Shown: positions 11,325 through 20,306, counted from the first letter of the stretch. The stretch: DNA of 64,000 bases from Gemmatimonas sp. (GCA_011390935.1 JAABRL010000012.1:39435-103434), one strand, 5' to 3'. Numbers and translations are program-made. Notes: generated by a model from the sequence alone, not told the origin.

Positions 11325-13079
11325 TCACCAATCCCGTCCCCCAGGCGGCGGCGGCTGCCGGGTCATGCGCTGACGCTTGCCCTGCACATCGCGTTCATCA
11401 CGCGCAGCACTGTTGAGCAAGGCCTCCGCTTGCGCCTGATCGAGTTGCCCGGGCTGCTGCTGCGACTCGGGACTCTCCGACGATTCGTCGTCCTCACCAC
11501 CACCACCGCCACCACCGCCGGACGGTGGCTGCGGCCGTAGGGCGAGTTCGTAGTTCCACTTGCCATCGACGTCATCAAACCGCTCGCCGAGATACGCGCG
11601 ATAGAGCTCGCGCGCTGCAGCGAAGGCTCGGTCGGCGGTGTCCCCGTTTACCGCCCGTGCTTCGATGAGGCGTGCCAGTCCGCCGTTGAATCGCGCCCGC
11701 GCGCGCACCTCGCCGTCTGAAGCGCGCCGCACCGCTTCGAGCAGTTCGCTCGCCGAGTCGAGAGAATCGGCCGCCAGCAGCGCGGTCGCGAGATTGTAGC
11801 GCATCTCGAGCGACGTGTCGCCCTCGGCCATCAGTACCCGATAGGCGGCTACCGCGCCGATCGCATCGCCTTCCGCGAGCCGAATGGCTGGATCGGGGGC
11901 CCGCGCACACGCGCCGACGGTCAACAGCACACCGAGCGGCAGCAGTGCGATCAACGCGCCCGCCTTGTCCGTCACGGCACCGAGCGTGCCGGCGCTGACG
12001 GTGGATTCCGACCTCGTTGGTCCGGTGGGCACCGCGCTCTCACCCGCACGCGCCGAACGACGCGTGACCGGCTTGCGCGCCAGCCACGTATCGAGGAGCA
12101 GGAGCAACAGCGCGGGTGTGAGGAACCATGCAAAGCGGGCCACATGATCTTCGCGCGACGCCACGAGTCGCCGCTCGGTACGCAACGACGCGAAGGATGC
12201 GCGTACGCGGCCGGCACGATCCGTCGCCTCGGCCGGCACGAACAGACCACCCGCTGCCTCAGCGGCTGCCTCCAGCAACTCCGGCATGTAGCGAGTGATC
12301 ACCACGTTGCCCTGCTCGTCGCGTTTGTCACGCGTGGTGTTGCCGAAGACCTCGGGGATGGTGCTGCCTTCTGCGGAACCGAACCCGACGGTCACCAGCA
12401 GGATGCCCTGACTCGCCGCTTCCGCCGCAGCGGCGCGCACATCTTCGACGGGCTCGAACGCCTCGCCGTCGCTCATGAGCACGAGCGCTCGATCCGCATT
12501 GCCGGTCGACGCGCCAAGCAGTTCCACGCCCTGGCGAATGGCGCGCGCGAGCGACGTCCCCGCCTGCCCCACGCTCTCCGGCGTGAGGTTCTCGAGATAC
12601 AACTCGATCGCCCCCTCATCGGCCGTGAGTGGCGAGAGGATGTAGCTGCGGCCGGCGAAGGCGATGATCGCCAGCCGATCCGCCCGCGATGCCGCTCGCA
12701 GCCGTCGCACCTCCTGCTTCATGCGATCGAGACGCGTGGGGCGTTCGTCACGTGCCATCATGGAGAGCGAGGCATCGAGTGCGACGGCAATGTCGAGACC
12801 GCGTCGCGCCTCACTCGACGCCGTGGTGCCCCAGCGGGGACCGATCAGGGCCAGCGCGGCCAACAGCGCCACGAGTGTGAGCCGAACGGTGCGCCCGCGC
12901 GTGGCGGCGTGCCCAGCGCCGAGGCGCGGCAAGGCATCGGGACGCGCAAATCGACCGAGGCGCCGAGCGCGCTGTTGCTGTTGCCATCGCAACACGGCAA
13001 ACACGGCGGCGGGAAGCAGCACCACCAATGCGAGAGCGACCGGCCACCCCAGATCCACACGCACATCGGACCACGTCAT
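11325..13079 (-). CDS. BatB-BatC fusion: vWA membrane protein with C-terminal TPR region
   Basis: A 584-residue protein. Two N-terminal membrane helices (about 13-31 and 66-80) precede a von Willebrand A domain whose metal-site motif DASLS is at 102-106 and whose second motif is TSLARA. A third membrane helix follows (FAWFLTPALLLLLLD). The C-terminal third is a second unit beginning with a hydrophobic, Cys-containing segment (LLTVGACARAPD), then TPR-like helices (EMRYNLATALLAADS) and a Gly/Asp/Glu/Gln-rich tail, as in BatC. The middle junction resembles an internal lipoprotein-like signal, supporting a BatB+BatC fusion. The ATG overlaps batA as ATGA. Confidence 0.78.
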   Translation of the reverse strand: MTWSDVRVDLGWPVALALVVLLPAAVFAVLRWQQQQRARRLGRFARPDALPRLGAGHAATRGRTVRLTLVALLAALALIGPRWGTTASSEARRGLDIAVALDASLSMMARDERPTRLDRMKQEVRRLRAASRADRLAIIAFAGRSYILSPLTADEGAIELYLENLTPESVGQAGTSLARAIRQGVELLGASTGNADRALVLMSDGEAFEPVEDVRAAAAEAASQGILLVTVGFGSAEGSTIPEVFGNTTRDKRDEQGNVVITRYMPELLEAAAEAAGGLFVPAEATDRAGRVRASFASLRTERRLVASREDHVARFAWFLTPALLLLLLDTWLARKPVTRRSARAGESAVPTGPTRSESTVSAGTLGAVTDKAGALIALLPLGVLLTVGACARAPDPAIRLAEGDAIGAVAAYRVLMAEGDTSLEMRYNLATALLAADSLDSASELLEAVRRASDGEVRARARFNGGLARLIEARAVNGDTADRAFAAARELYRAYLGERFDDVDGKWNYELALRPQPPSGGGGGGGGEDDESSESPESQQQPGQLDQAQAEALLNSAARDERDVQGKRQRMTRQPPPPGGRDW

Positions 13080-14104
13080 GGCAGCACTCCACGCCGCGCG
13101 ACGAGCCACACTTCGCCGATCAGCGCCACGATGGCGAACGACAGGGGCCACCGATAGCGCTCCGTGTATCGCACAAAGCTTCGCGCCTCCACCGGAGAGC
13201 GCTCGAGCACGTCGATCTGCTCGAAGATGCGCTGCAGCGCCACCCCATCGCGCGCGCGAAAGTAGCGACCGCCTGAGCCTTCCGAGATTTCCGTGAGCAG
13301 CGCTTCATCGATGCGCACCGGACGGTTCTCGTAGCGCAATCCGAACAACCCGCGACCCACTGGGGTCGGCGCCATCCCCTCGGAGCCGATGCCGATGGAA
13401 TAAATGCGAATGCCGAACGCGGACGCGGCCTGCGCCGCCGTCCGTGGATCGATCGCGCCGCGATTGTTTTCGCCGTCGGTGAGCAGCAGCATGACCCGCG
13501 AGCGTCCATCCGCGCTGCGCAGGCGATTGGCCGCGGTGGCGATGGCGGTCCCGATCGCCGTGCCATCTTCGAGCAAACCGGGCTGCAGGTTGTCGATGGC
13601 GGCCAGGACCACGGGATAGTCGGTGGTGAGCGGGACCTGCGTGAGCGCCTCCCCGGAGAAAGCCACGACCCCGATGCGATCGGTGCGTCGTCCGACCACG
13701 AAGTCCTTGGCACGATCCTTGGCCACTTCCATGCGATTCTGCGGCTGAAAGTCTTCGGCCAGCATGGAACTCGAGATGTCCACGACGAGCGCGATATCGA
13801 TGCCGTCGCGGGTGACATTCTGCGCCGCAGCACCCGTGCGCGGCTGCGCGAGGGCCACGATGACGCCGGCAATCGCGAGCCATCGGAACCACGGCGCGAG
13901 TCGTGCGATCGTGGAGCGACGACGCGGTGCATTGGCGAGCAGACTCGCGCGCGAGAACGTCAGCGCTGGTGCTTGTTGTCGCCGCTGCCACCAGATCCAG
14001 GCCGGAATGAGCAACAGCGCGCCCAACAACCAGGGACGCGCGAACTCGAGGCCGGAGAACACCAGCCCTGGGTCGAGCAACCAGGTGGGCAACCAGTCCA
14101 TCAT
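13076..14104 (-). CDS. batA: BatA-like vWA domain membrane protein
   Basis: A 342-residue protein with two N-terminal membrane helices (about 25-39 and 74-86), a vWA domain with an intact metal-site motif DISSS (109-113), DGTAIGTA and LLTDGENNRG, and a C-terminal membrane helix (PLSFAIVALIGEVWLVAR). It matches BatA, linked to stress and oxygen tolerance in Bacteroides. It overlaps both neighbours by ATGA, arguing for translational coupling within the operon. Confidence 0.85.
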   Translation of the reverse strand: MMDWLPTWLLDPGLVFSGLEFARPWLLGALLLIPAWIWWQRRQQAPALTFSRASLLANAPRRRSTIARLAPWFRWLAIAGVIVALAQPRTGAAAQNVTRDGIDIALVVDISSSMLAEDFQPQNRMEVAKDRAKDFVVGRRTDRIGVVAFSGEALTQVPLTTDYPVVLAAIDNLQPGLLEDGTAIGTAIATAANRLRSADGRSRVMLLLTDGENNRGAIDPRTAAQAASAFGIRIYSIGIGSEGMAPTPVGRGLFGLRYENRPVRIDEALLTEISEGSGGRYFRARDGVALQRIFEQIDVLERSPVEARSFVRYTERYRWPLSFAIVALIGEVWLVARRGVLP

Positions 14105-15060
14105 ACGGCCGCTCCTGCCGGCTCGCGCTGCTCGACCTGCTGGACGATCGCCCTGGCATCGGCCACGAGCGCGCGCGCCTCCGTGGCATCGAGCGGGCGC
14201 TGCGCGTACTTCACCGCGTCGACGCCCACCAGCAGCGAGACCAACGACGGCACCGGCACGCGCACGTCGTCCGACACGGACGCGAGCAACTCGGCGCTGG
14301 TGTGTGCCAGCGACGTGCGCGGACTGCGACTGAGCAGATAGCTACGCACGATATCGACAGCGAGAGTGACGGACCGTCCGTGCTCTCCGGCTTCGCTGAG
14401 GGCGAGCCGTTCGAGTCGATCAAATGCCGCCATCGCACGTTCATAGGCCCCCAGCACGGGCGTGGCCTGCGACGCGATCACCGGTGCGCGACGACGCGAC
14501 CGCCACCAGAGCAGCAGCGCAACCGCCGCGAGCGCCAGCAGCGCCGGCCACCATCGCTCCCACCATGGCACCACCTGGGCAAACGGAGGCTTTGCCGGAC
14601 GCGGCACATGTTCGGCCGTGTCGGCGCTGAGCACGCTCTGCACGTACACACGCGCATCGGCGAGGCGCACCGGCACCGTATCGTTGCCCACGATCACCAA
14701 TGCGGCCGGCCACTCCGTGGCCAATTGCCCCGTGTCCCATGCCGCGACCTGGTACTCGGCGATTTCCTCGCGCATCATGCTGTCCGACGCGCCATCGCGG
14801 CGAACCATGGGCGCACGCGGCGCGATCGTGGCGGCGGTGTCGTTCACCTGCGGCCACTCCACGCGAGCACCGAGTGGCACGCGCACGCGCGCGGTCACGG
14901 TGAACGGATCGCCGACGGTCACCGTGTCCGGACGTACCACCACACCGGCCTGTACCGCAGCGCGCGGCGCCGCGGCGGGCTGTGCACCCGAACCGCTCGT
15001 GGGCAGCAGCGTGCACAGCACCGTCGCGATGACAGCGCCGCGAGACGCTGACGCGTTCAC
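14101..15060 (-). CDS. DUF4381-like envelope protein of the Bat operon
   Basis: A 319-residue protein with a signal peptide (about 1-27), an extracytoplasmic beta-rich part (DTVTVGDPFTVTARVRVPLG), one membrane helix (WWPALLALAAVALLLWW) and a cytoplasmic helical domain. Position and architecture match the DUF4381/BatD-like genes that usually lie between DUF58 and batA. The start is a GTG overlapping the DUF58 stop (GTGA). No catalytic motif is visible; a scaffold role is inferred from context. Confidence 0.65.
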   Translation of the reverse strand: MNASASRGAVIATVLCTLLPTSGSGAQPAAAPRAAVQAGVVVRPDTVTVGDPFTVTARVRVPLGARVEWPQVNDTAATIAPRAPMVRRDGASDSMMREEIAEYQVAAWDTGQLATEWPAALVIVGNDTVPVRLADARVYVQSVLSADTAEHVPRPAKPPFAQVVPWWERWWPALLALAAVALLLWWRSRRRAPVIASQATPVLGAYERAMAAFDRLERLALSEAGEHGRSVTLAVDIVRSYLLSRSPRTSLAHTSAELLASVSDDVRVPVPSLVSLLVGVDAVKYAQRPLDATEARALVADARAIVQQVEQREPAGAAV

Positions 15061-15998
15061 GCCGCGCTCCCCGCGGGTGATGGACGAGCGACTGCGCGCA
15101 CCGCACCGTGCGCGCGACGCGCACGCGCCTGAAAGAAGCTGAGGAGCGGTTCGACGTACCCCGTGTCGGTGCGCACCAGCACCTCGTCGATGCCCAACCG
15201 TCCGAAGAGCGACTGGCGTGCGCGCTCTTCGGCGTCCACCTGCGCGTTGAACCAGTCGCGCACCGCGGGATCGCTCGTGTCCACTTCGACCGTCTCGCCG
15301 GACTCGGGGTCGATGAGGCGCGCCACCCCCACGTCCGGCAGTCTGCGCTCAGCCGGATCTTCGATGGTGATGGCGATGACATCGTGACGCTGTGCGAGCA
15401 ACGACAGCGGCCGATCGAGGTCGGCCCCCTGAAAATCGGAGCACACGAACACGACCGAGCGGTGCGGGAGCAATCGCCCCAATCGCTCGAGCGCGGGCGC
15501 GAACGCCGTGCGTGTCCCCTGCGGTTCAACGGAGAGCAGGTCACGCACGAGGCGCAGCGCATGTCGCCGTCCCTTGCGTGGCGGGACCGCATGTTCGACA
15601 CGATCCGTAAAGCAGAGCAAGCCGATGCGGTCGTTGTTGCGAACGGCGGCCAGCGCCAGCACCGCCGCGAGCTCGGTGATCAGCTCACTCTTGGCGCGCG
15701 CCTCGGTGCCGAACGCGGCCGACCCTGACACGTCGAGCGCGAGCATGACGGTGAGTTCGCGTTCCTCGACATACCGCTTGACGAACGGTCGCCCCATGCG
15801 AGCCGAGACATTCCAGTCGATGGTGCGCACTTCGTCACCGGGCTGGTATTCGCGCACCTCGGCGAACTCCATGCCCTGCCCCTTGAAGAGCGAGCGATAG
15901 TCGCCGGCGAACCGCGAGTCGACCAGGCGCCGCGTGCGCAGCTCCAGGCGCCGAACCTGACGCAGGACGTCGGCCGGAACCGTGGTGGTCACGCTCAC
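15057..15998 (-). CDS. DUF58 domain protein of the MoxR/Bat operon
   Basis: A 313-residue soluble protein with the DUF58 signature GMEFAEVREYQPGDEVRTIDWN (in two pieces around residue 50) followed by a vWA-like domain (LALDVSGSAAFG). DUF58 proteins are regular partners of MoxR AAA ATPases. The GTG start overlaps the moxR stop (GTGA) and its own stop overlaps the next GTG. Function in the pathway is unproven; it may be a substrate or adaptor of MoxR. Confidence 0.88.
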   Translation of the reverse strand: MSVTTTVPADVLRQVRRLELRTRRLVDSRFAGDYRSLFKGQGMEFAEVREYQPGDEVRTIDWNVSARMGRPFVKRYVEERELTVMLALDVSGSAAFGTEARAKSELITELAAVLALAAVRNNDRIGLLCFTDRVEHAVPPRKGRRHALRLVRDLLSVEPQGTRTAFAPALERLGRLLPHRSVVFVCSDFQGADLDRPLSLLAQRHDVIAITIEDPAERRLPDVGVARLIDPESGETVEVDTSDPAVRDWFNAQVDAEERARQSLFGRLGIDEVLVRTDTGYVEPLLSFFQARARRAHGAVRAVARPSPAGSAA

Positions 15999-17005
15999 GG
16001 CGCCTCGACGCGCCCGAGAATGCGGGACACGATCGTGTCGGTGGTGACCCCTTCGGCGTCGGCCTCGAAGGTGGTGAGCACGCGATGCCGGAGCACGTCG
16101 GGGGCGATGGCTTTTACATCATCGGGCGTCACGAAGCTGCGACCGCGCAGAAACGCGTGCGCGCGCGACGCTTGTCCCAGCGCGATGGTGGCGCGCGGTG
16201 AGGCACCAAACTCCACCAGCGGTACCAGATCGGCCAGCCCGACCTCTTTGGGGTGTCGCGTGGCGTGCACGAGCTCCACGATGTAGTCGACGAGGCGATC
16301 GTCCATGTACATGTCTGCGATGCGTCGGCGAGCGTCGAGCAGCTGCTGCGGCGTAGCCACCGCGGCCACCGGAATCGACTCACCGCTGGCCATGCGTCGC
16401 AGAATCTCCTTTTCTTCGGCGCGCGTGGGATACCCCACGCGCAGCTTGAACATGAAGCGGTCCACCTGCGCTTCAGGGAGCGGATAGGTACCCTCCTGTT
16501 CGATCGGGTTCTGCGTGGCGAGCACCAGAAACGGCTCGGAGAGCGGATAGGTGGTCCCGCCGATTGTCACCTGCTTCTCCTGCATCGCTTCGAGCAGCGC
16601 GGCCTGCACCTTGGCCGGGGCGCGATTGATTTCGTCGGCCAGGATGATGTTCGCGAAGATGGGGCCGTGCTTGACGCGAAACTCTCCGCTCCCCTGATCG
16701 AAGATCTGCGTGCCGATCACGTCGGCCGGGAGAAGATCGGGGGTGAACTGAATGCGCTGGAACGTGGTGTGCACCGTCTCGGCGAGCGTGCGCACCGTCA
16801 GCGTCTTCGCGAGACCGGGCACGCCCTCCAACAGCACGTGGCCGCCGGTGAGCAGACTGATGAGCAGTCGCTCCACGAGATACTCCTGCCCGACGATGCG
16901 TCGACCGACCTCGTGCAGCACGGCCTGCACCATCTGCGTGTCAGCGCTGGTGCTGGTGGCGCCGGAGGGCGACGCAGTTGCGACGGGCTGGACAGGAACG
17001 GTCAA
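15995..17005 (-). CDS. MoxR-family AAA+ ATPase
   Basis: A 336-residue AAA+ protein: Walker A GVPGLAKT (61-68), Walker B ILADEINRAP, sensor-type ATQNPIEQEGTYPLPEAQVDRF and a C-terminal lid domain. MoxR ATPases act as chaperone-like remodelers of vWA proteins, consistent with the downstream vWA genes. It is the first gene of the Bat operon. The only upstream start in frame is a TTG at 17003-17005 with GGAG 9 bases before it; an in-frame TGA lies just upstream. Residue 25 (Met) is an alternative start. Confidence 0.93.
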   Translation of the reverse strand: MTVPVQPVATASPSGATSTSADTQMVQAVLHEVGRRIVGQEYLVERLLISLLTGGHVLLEGVPGLAKTLTVRTLAETVHTTFQRIQFTPDLLPADVIGTQIFDQGSGEFRVKHGPIFANIILADEINRAPAKVQAALLEAMQEKQVTIGGTTYPLSEPFLVLATQNPIEQEGTYPLPEAQVDRFMFKLRVGYPTRAEEKEILRRMASGESIPVAAVATPQQLLDARRRIADMYMDDRLVDYIVELVHATRHPKEVGLADLVPLVEFGASPRATIALGQASRAHAFLRGRSFVTPDDVKAIAPDVLRHRVLTTFEADAEGVTTDTIVSRILGRVEAP

Positions 17006-17079
17006 CGGTCACGACTCCAGAAGAGAGCTTCGCAGGGGCGGACGCGCACGGTGGGCGCCGCCGCAGAAGGGAACGTTAC

Positions 17080-17085
17080 AGCATA
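17080..17085 (-). promoter_or_regulatory. possible -10 box for the moxR-bat operon
   Basis: TATGCT on the minus strand is 75 bases upstream of the moxR start, in the only non-coding gap ahead of the operon. No good -35 hexamer is seen at the right distance (closest TGAACG), so support is weak. Confidence 0.3.
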
Positions 17086-17107
17086 CCCGAAAGCAGCGTC
17101 GGTCGTT

Positions 17108-17145
17108 CACGCGCTCCGCAACGGGGGACCGTCGCGGAGCGCGTG
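17108..17145 (-). terminator. hairpin terminator after the pseudouridine synthase gene
   Basis: A perfect 12-bp inverted repeat (17108-17119 against 17134-17145) encloses a 14-base loop that can itself form a small ACGG/CCGT stem. It begins 6 bases after the stop of the minus-strand gene at 17151. It lacks a clear T-run. Confidence 0.6.
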
Positions 17146-17150
17146 GTGGG

Positions 17151-17972
17151 TCATCCGCCGCTGAGCGTCTCGATGATCGAGCGTTCCCGCGTGGTGAGCG
17201 GTCGCGTTTCGCCGACGGGCAACTCGCCGAGTTCCACGGGTCCGTAGCGAGTGCGAACGAGGCGTTCCACGGTAAGGCCGAGCACCTCGCAGAGGCGACG
17301 GACTTCGCGTGTTCTCCCGTCGATGAGCGTGACTTCGAATGCCCACCGACGCTCGCCGATCGGTTCGGCGTGCACCTCGACCGGCTGCACCGGGCCATCG
17401 TCCAACTCGACGCCGCCCCGCGCGATGCGCGCGGCGGTCGCCGCATCGCCCCGCACGATGGCGACATACGTCCGCTCGACCTCGCGGCTGGGGTGCGTAA
17501 GGCGATGCGCGGCCTGCCCATCGGTGGTGAGCAGGATCAGCCCCTCCGTGAGGAAATCGAGGCGCCCGACGTACACCAGCCCCGGCACCTGTGGGACCAG
17601 ATCGAAGACGGTGGGTCGCCCTTGCGGGTCGGTGCGCGTGGTCATGACACCGGCCGGCTTGTGCAGCACGATCCACGTGGTGGTTTCGCGTGCGGCGTGC
17701 ACACGCTTGCCGTCGACGGTAATGGTATCGCGCGCCGGATCAACCACCTGACCCGTCAGGGCCACCGCTCCGTTCACCATCACACGCCCGTCGGCGACGA
17801 GGCGATCGGCTTCGCGTCGCGAGGCCACCCCCGCGCGGGCGAGGGCGCGCTGCACGCGCATGGGCCCGGCCGCGTCGGCGTCCACCTTGGTGGTGAACGG
17901 ATCACGCGGCTTCGACGGGCCTCGTTTCGCGCCGCCGGAACGGCGCTGCGGGCGTCCTCCGCGCCCGGTCAT
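17151..17972 (-). CDS. RsuA/RluB-family pseudouridine synthase
   Basis: A 273-residue rRNA pseudouridine synthase. After a basic, disordered N-terminus (1-36) comes an S4 RNA-binding domain (MRVQRALARAGVASRREAD), then the catalytic domain with GRLDFLTEGLILLTTDG, which contains the catalytic Asp, and EVRRLCEVLGL. Family members modify 23S rRNA (RluB) or 16S rRNA (RsuA). Pairing with scpA-scpB is the arrangement commonly seen for RluB, favouring that role. It overlaps scpB as ATGA. Confidence 0.93.
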   Translation of the reverse strand: MTGRGGRPQRRSGGAKRGPSKPRDPFTTKVDADAAGPMRVQRALARAGVASRREADRLVADGRVMVNGAVALTGQVVDPARDTITVDGKRVHAARETTTWIVLHKPAGVMTTRTDPQGRPTVFDLVPQVPGLVYVGRLDFLTEGLILLTTDGQAAHRLTHPSREVERTYVAIVRGDAATAARIARGGVELDDGPVQPVEVHAEPIGERRWAFEVTLIDGRTREVRRLCEVLGLTVERLVRTRYGPVELGELPVGETRPLTTRERSIIETLSGG

Positions 17973-18817
17973 TCGACGGACGCCGGACGTTCCGACGCGT
18001 CAGCCCCGGCGGCGTAGGGCGAGTCGTCGTCACCCCGCGCGTGGTCGTCGGGCGCCTCGTCGTGGGACACGTCGTCGTCAGGCACGTCGTCGTCAGACAC
18101 GTTGTCGTCAGACACGTTGTCGTCGGGCACCGCGGACGCTTCGAGGGACTCGAGCGCCGTCGGTGCGTCGTCGTCCGTCACCGCTTCCGCTACGTCCTCC
18201 GATGCGACAGCCGTCGCGTCAGCCACGAGATGCTCCCCGAGCGGCAACAGCGGCGGCGGCGGCTCAACGGGCGTGCCCACCAACCCACCGGCACCACGGA
18301 GCGCAATCGCCAGCTCGTCGGCGCGCGGCAGTTCCTCGAGATGGCGCAGCCCGAACTGTTCGAGAAACAGCGCTGTCGTGCCGTACAACAACGGACGGCC
18401 GATGCCTTCGCTGCGTCCGACGATGTCGATCAGGTTGCGCTCATGCAGCGACTTGAGGACGCTACCGACAGCCACGCCGCGGATCTCCTCGATCTCGGCG
18501 CGGCCGATGGGCTGGCGATAGGCAATGATGGCGAGCGTCTCGAGCGAGGGAGAGGAGAGGCGCTGCGGCCGCACCGACACCTGGGCGCGCTCAATGGCTT
18601 CGGTGTATTCGGGACGTGTGAGGATCTGCCACCCCCCACCCTGCTCCACGAGTTCGACGCCGTGTCCGTCCACATCGTAGTGCTCGCGCAGTTCGTCGAG
18701 CGCCGACGAGAGCGCCGCAGGCGACGCCTCCGGATCGAGCGTGGCGAGGGCGTCGAACGGAATCGGGCGGGGGCTCGCGAAGAGCGCCGCTTCAAGCAGC
18801 TTCGCTAACGGCGTCAC
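17969..18817 (-). CDS. scpB: segregation and condensation protein B
   Basis: A 282-residue ScpB, the winged-helix partner of the Smc-ScpA condensin. The core (about 1-190) has the SLETLAIIAYRQPIGRAEIEEIRGV signature and the GRPLLYGTT segment. The start is set at the GTG 18815-18817 (GGAG about 10 bases upstream), overlapping scpA by 26 bases, because the open frame further upstream is antisense-like, Arg/Trp/Cys-rich sequence. The last roughly 90 residues are an unusual acidic tail with repeats of the type DDNVS/DDDVP, encoded by a 15-bp tandem repeat. Confidence 0.94.
   Translation of the reverse strand: MTPLAKLLEAALFASPRPIPFDALATLDPEASPAALSSALDELREHYDVDGHGVELVEQGGGWQILTRPEYTEAIERAQVSVRPQRLSSPSLETLAIIAYRQPIGRAEIEEIRGVAVGSVLKSLHERNLIDIVGRSEGIGRPLLYGTTALFLEQFGLRHLEELPRADELAIALRGAGGLVGTPVEPPPPLLPLGEHLVADATAVASEDVAEAVTDDDAPTALESLEASAVPDDNVSDDNVSDDDVPDDDVSHDEAPDDHARGDDDSPYAAGADASERPASVE
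18059..18133 (-). repeat. 15-bp imperfect tandem repeat (5 units) in the scpB 3' region
   Basis: Five consecutive 15-base units begin at 18059, 18074, 18089, 18104 and 18119. The third and fourth are identical (GTCGTCAGACACGTT on the plus strand). They encode pentapeptides rich in Asp, Val and Ser in the ScpB tail. The length is a multiple of three, so copy-number change would keep frame. Confidence 0.85.
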
Positions 18818-19541
18818 GACGTTCGATCTCCACCATGGCAAACGGAACAGGCTGGGCCACGCGGACTTCGCCGAGTTTGGCCATCTCGAGCAGGGCGAGC
18901 AGGACCGACAGAATCTGCCACGGTTCGGCATCGCGGCCGATGAGGTCGCGCCAGCTGGCGTGGTGTCGCATGGCGATCACCTGCCGGATTGTGAGGAGCG
19001 CGCCCTGCACATCGAGCGAGCGCGGCACGACCTCGTGCATGGTGGGTTCCTTCGACACGCGCAGCACACGGTCGACGGCCGCCAGCAGATCGGCGAGCGA
19101 GAGCACGAGCGGCGCGACGGGCGGCGCCACGTCCACCTGCGGCACCCACGATCGCGCGAACCGGTTGCGACGCTCCTCGCCACGACGTTCGAGCAGATCC
19201 ACAACCTCTCGCATCTGCTGATACTCGAGCAGACGGCGCACCAGTTCGGCGCGCGGATCTTCCCACGTCTCTTCCCCCTCGGCGCGGGGCAGCAGCATCT
19301 GCGCCTTGATGCGCAGCAGCCGCGCCGCCATTTCGAGGTAGTCGGCCGCCTCGTCGAGCCCCAGCGTACTGATGCGCGCCAGGAACTGCTCGGCGATGCG
19401 CGCGATGGGGATATCGTAGATGTCGACCTGTTCGTCGCGAATGAGCGACAGGAGCAGATCGAGCGGCCCCGAGAACTGCTCGAGTTCGACGACGAACGGC
19501 GAGCCGGTCGCGTCGGTGGGTCGGAAGTTGGGCGCGATCAC
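18792..19541 (-). CDS. scpA: segregation and condensation protein A (kleisin)
   Basis: A 249-residue ScpA kleisin that bridges Smc heads. The N-terminal signature FVVELEQFSGPLDLLLSLIRD and IARIAEQFL are clear, followed by KAQMLLPRAE and a C-terminal winged-helix segment. The GTG start (19539-19541) overlaps the site-2 protease stop (GTGA), and its 3' end overlaps scpB. Confidence 0.96.
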   Translation of the reverse strand: MIAPNFRPTDATGSPFVVELEQFSGPLDLLLSLIRDEQVDIYDIPIARIAEQFLARISTLGLDEAADYLEMAARLLRIKAQMLLPRAEGEETWEDPRAELVRRLLEYQQMREVVDLLERRGEERRNRFARSWVPQVDVAPPVAPLVLSLADLLAAVDRVLRVSKEPTMHEVVPRSLDVQGALLTIRQVIAMRHHASWRDLIGRDAEPWQILSVLLALLEMAKLGEVRVAQPVPFAMVEIERRDAVSEAA

Positions 19542-20218
19542 GAGAAGGGATTCGGGAGCATGAACGGAAGATACAGGCGTTCAGCGAACGACTGCACGAA
19601 AAGTGCGGGGCCGACGATCACCGTGCGGAAGCCGGGCACGAAGTACATGAAGCCGAGCAGCACGAGAATTCCGGCGCCGGCTACTCGCTGATAGGCCAGC
19701 GCCAGGCGCGGGGGGAGGAGGTACTTGAACACGTGCGACCCATCGAGCGGCGGGATGGGGAGCAGGTTGAAGACCACCAGGATCATGTTCACGAAGATCC
19801 CCATCACGGCCATGCGCTGCAAGATCGCCATGGGCTGTTCGATCGCGCCGACCGCCTGCCCCAGGAGGCCCGCGACGATCACCAGGGGCACGCAGGCGAG
19901 CACGATCAGCAGATTGGCGGTCACGCCAGCGAGGGACACGATGATGTCGCCACGCTTGAGGTTGCGAAAGTTTCTGGGATCGACCGGGATCGGCTTGGCG
20001 CCCCCGATGATCGGGGCGCCCGCGATGGCCAGCATGACCGGAAGAATGATGGTCATGAACGGGTCGATGTGCTTGACCGGATTCCACGTGAGGCGCCCAA
20101 GCGCCCACGCGGTGGAGTCGCCCTGTCGCAGAGCGGCCCATCCGTGCGCGTATTCGTGCGCGACCATGGAAAAGAGCAACATGGGCGCGATGAGGACGAG
20201 CTGCAGCTGCCAGGTCAA
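19538..20218 (-). CDS. site-2 protease family (M50) membrane metalloprotease
   Basis: A polytopic protein of about 226 residues. The zinc motif HEYAH (about residues 21-25) sits in the first membrane helix, and the third ligand motif NLLPIPPLDGSHV lies in a later helix, as in the short S2P/SpoIVFB-like M50 family. The frame is open to 20299, but the extra 27 codons have mixed third-position composition unlike this genome and would begin at the predicted transcription start. The TTG at 20216-20218, just before the first hydrophobic segment, is therefore preferred, without a clear ribosome site. It heads a scpA-scpB-rluB operon. The substrate is unknown. Confidence 0.8.
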   Translation of the reverse strand: MTWQLQLVLIAPMLLFSMVAHEYAHGWAALRQGDSTAWALGRLTWNPVKHIDPFMTIILPVMLAIAGAPIIGGAKPIPVDPRNFRNLKRGDIIVSLAGVTANLLIVLACVPLVIVAGLLGQAVGAIEQPMAILQRMAVMGIFVNMILVVFNLLPIPPLDGSHVFKYLLPPRLALAYQRVAGAGILVLLGFMYFVPGFRTVIVGPALFVQSFAERLYLPFMLPNPFS

Positions 20219-20306
20219 CGCGGGATGGGAAGGAAGATGGGAGGCCCGCGACGACGATGGTTCGACGACCGAACGTATCGAATACGTGCGAGCAAGCAAC
20301 TGTGGA

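Noticed and set aside
20219..20299. Longer N-terminus for the site-2 protease
   Set aside because: Third-position composition is not coding-like and the predicted transcription start coincides with the first codon.
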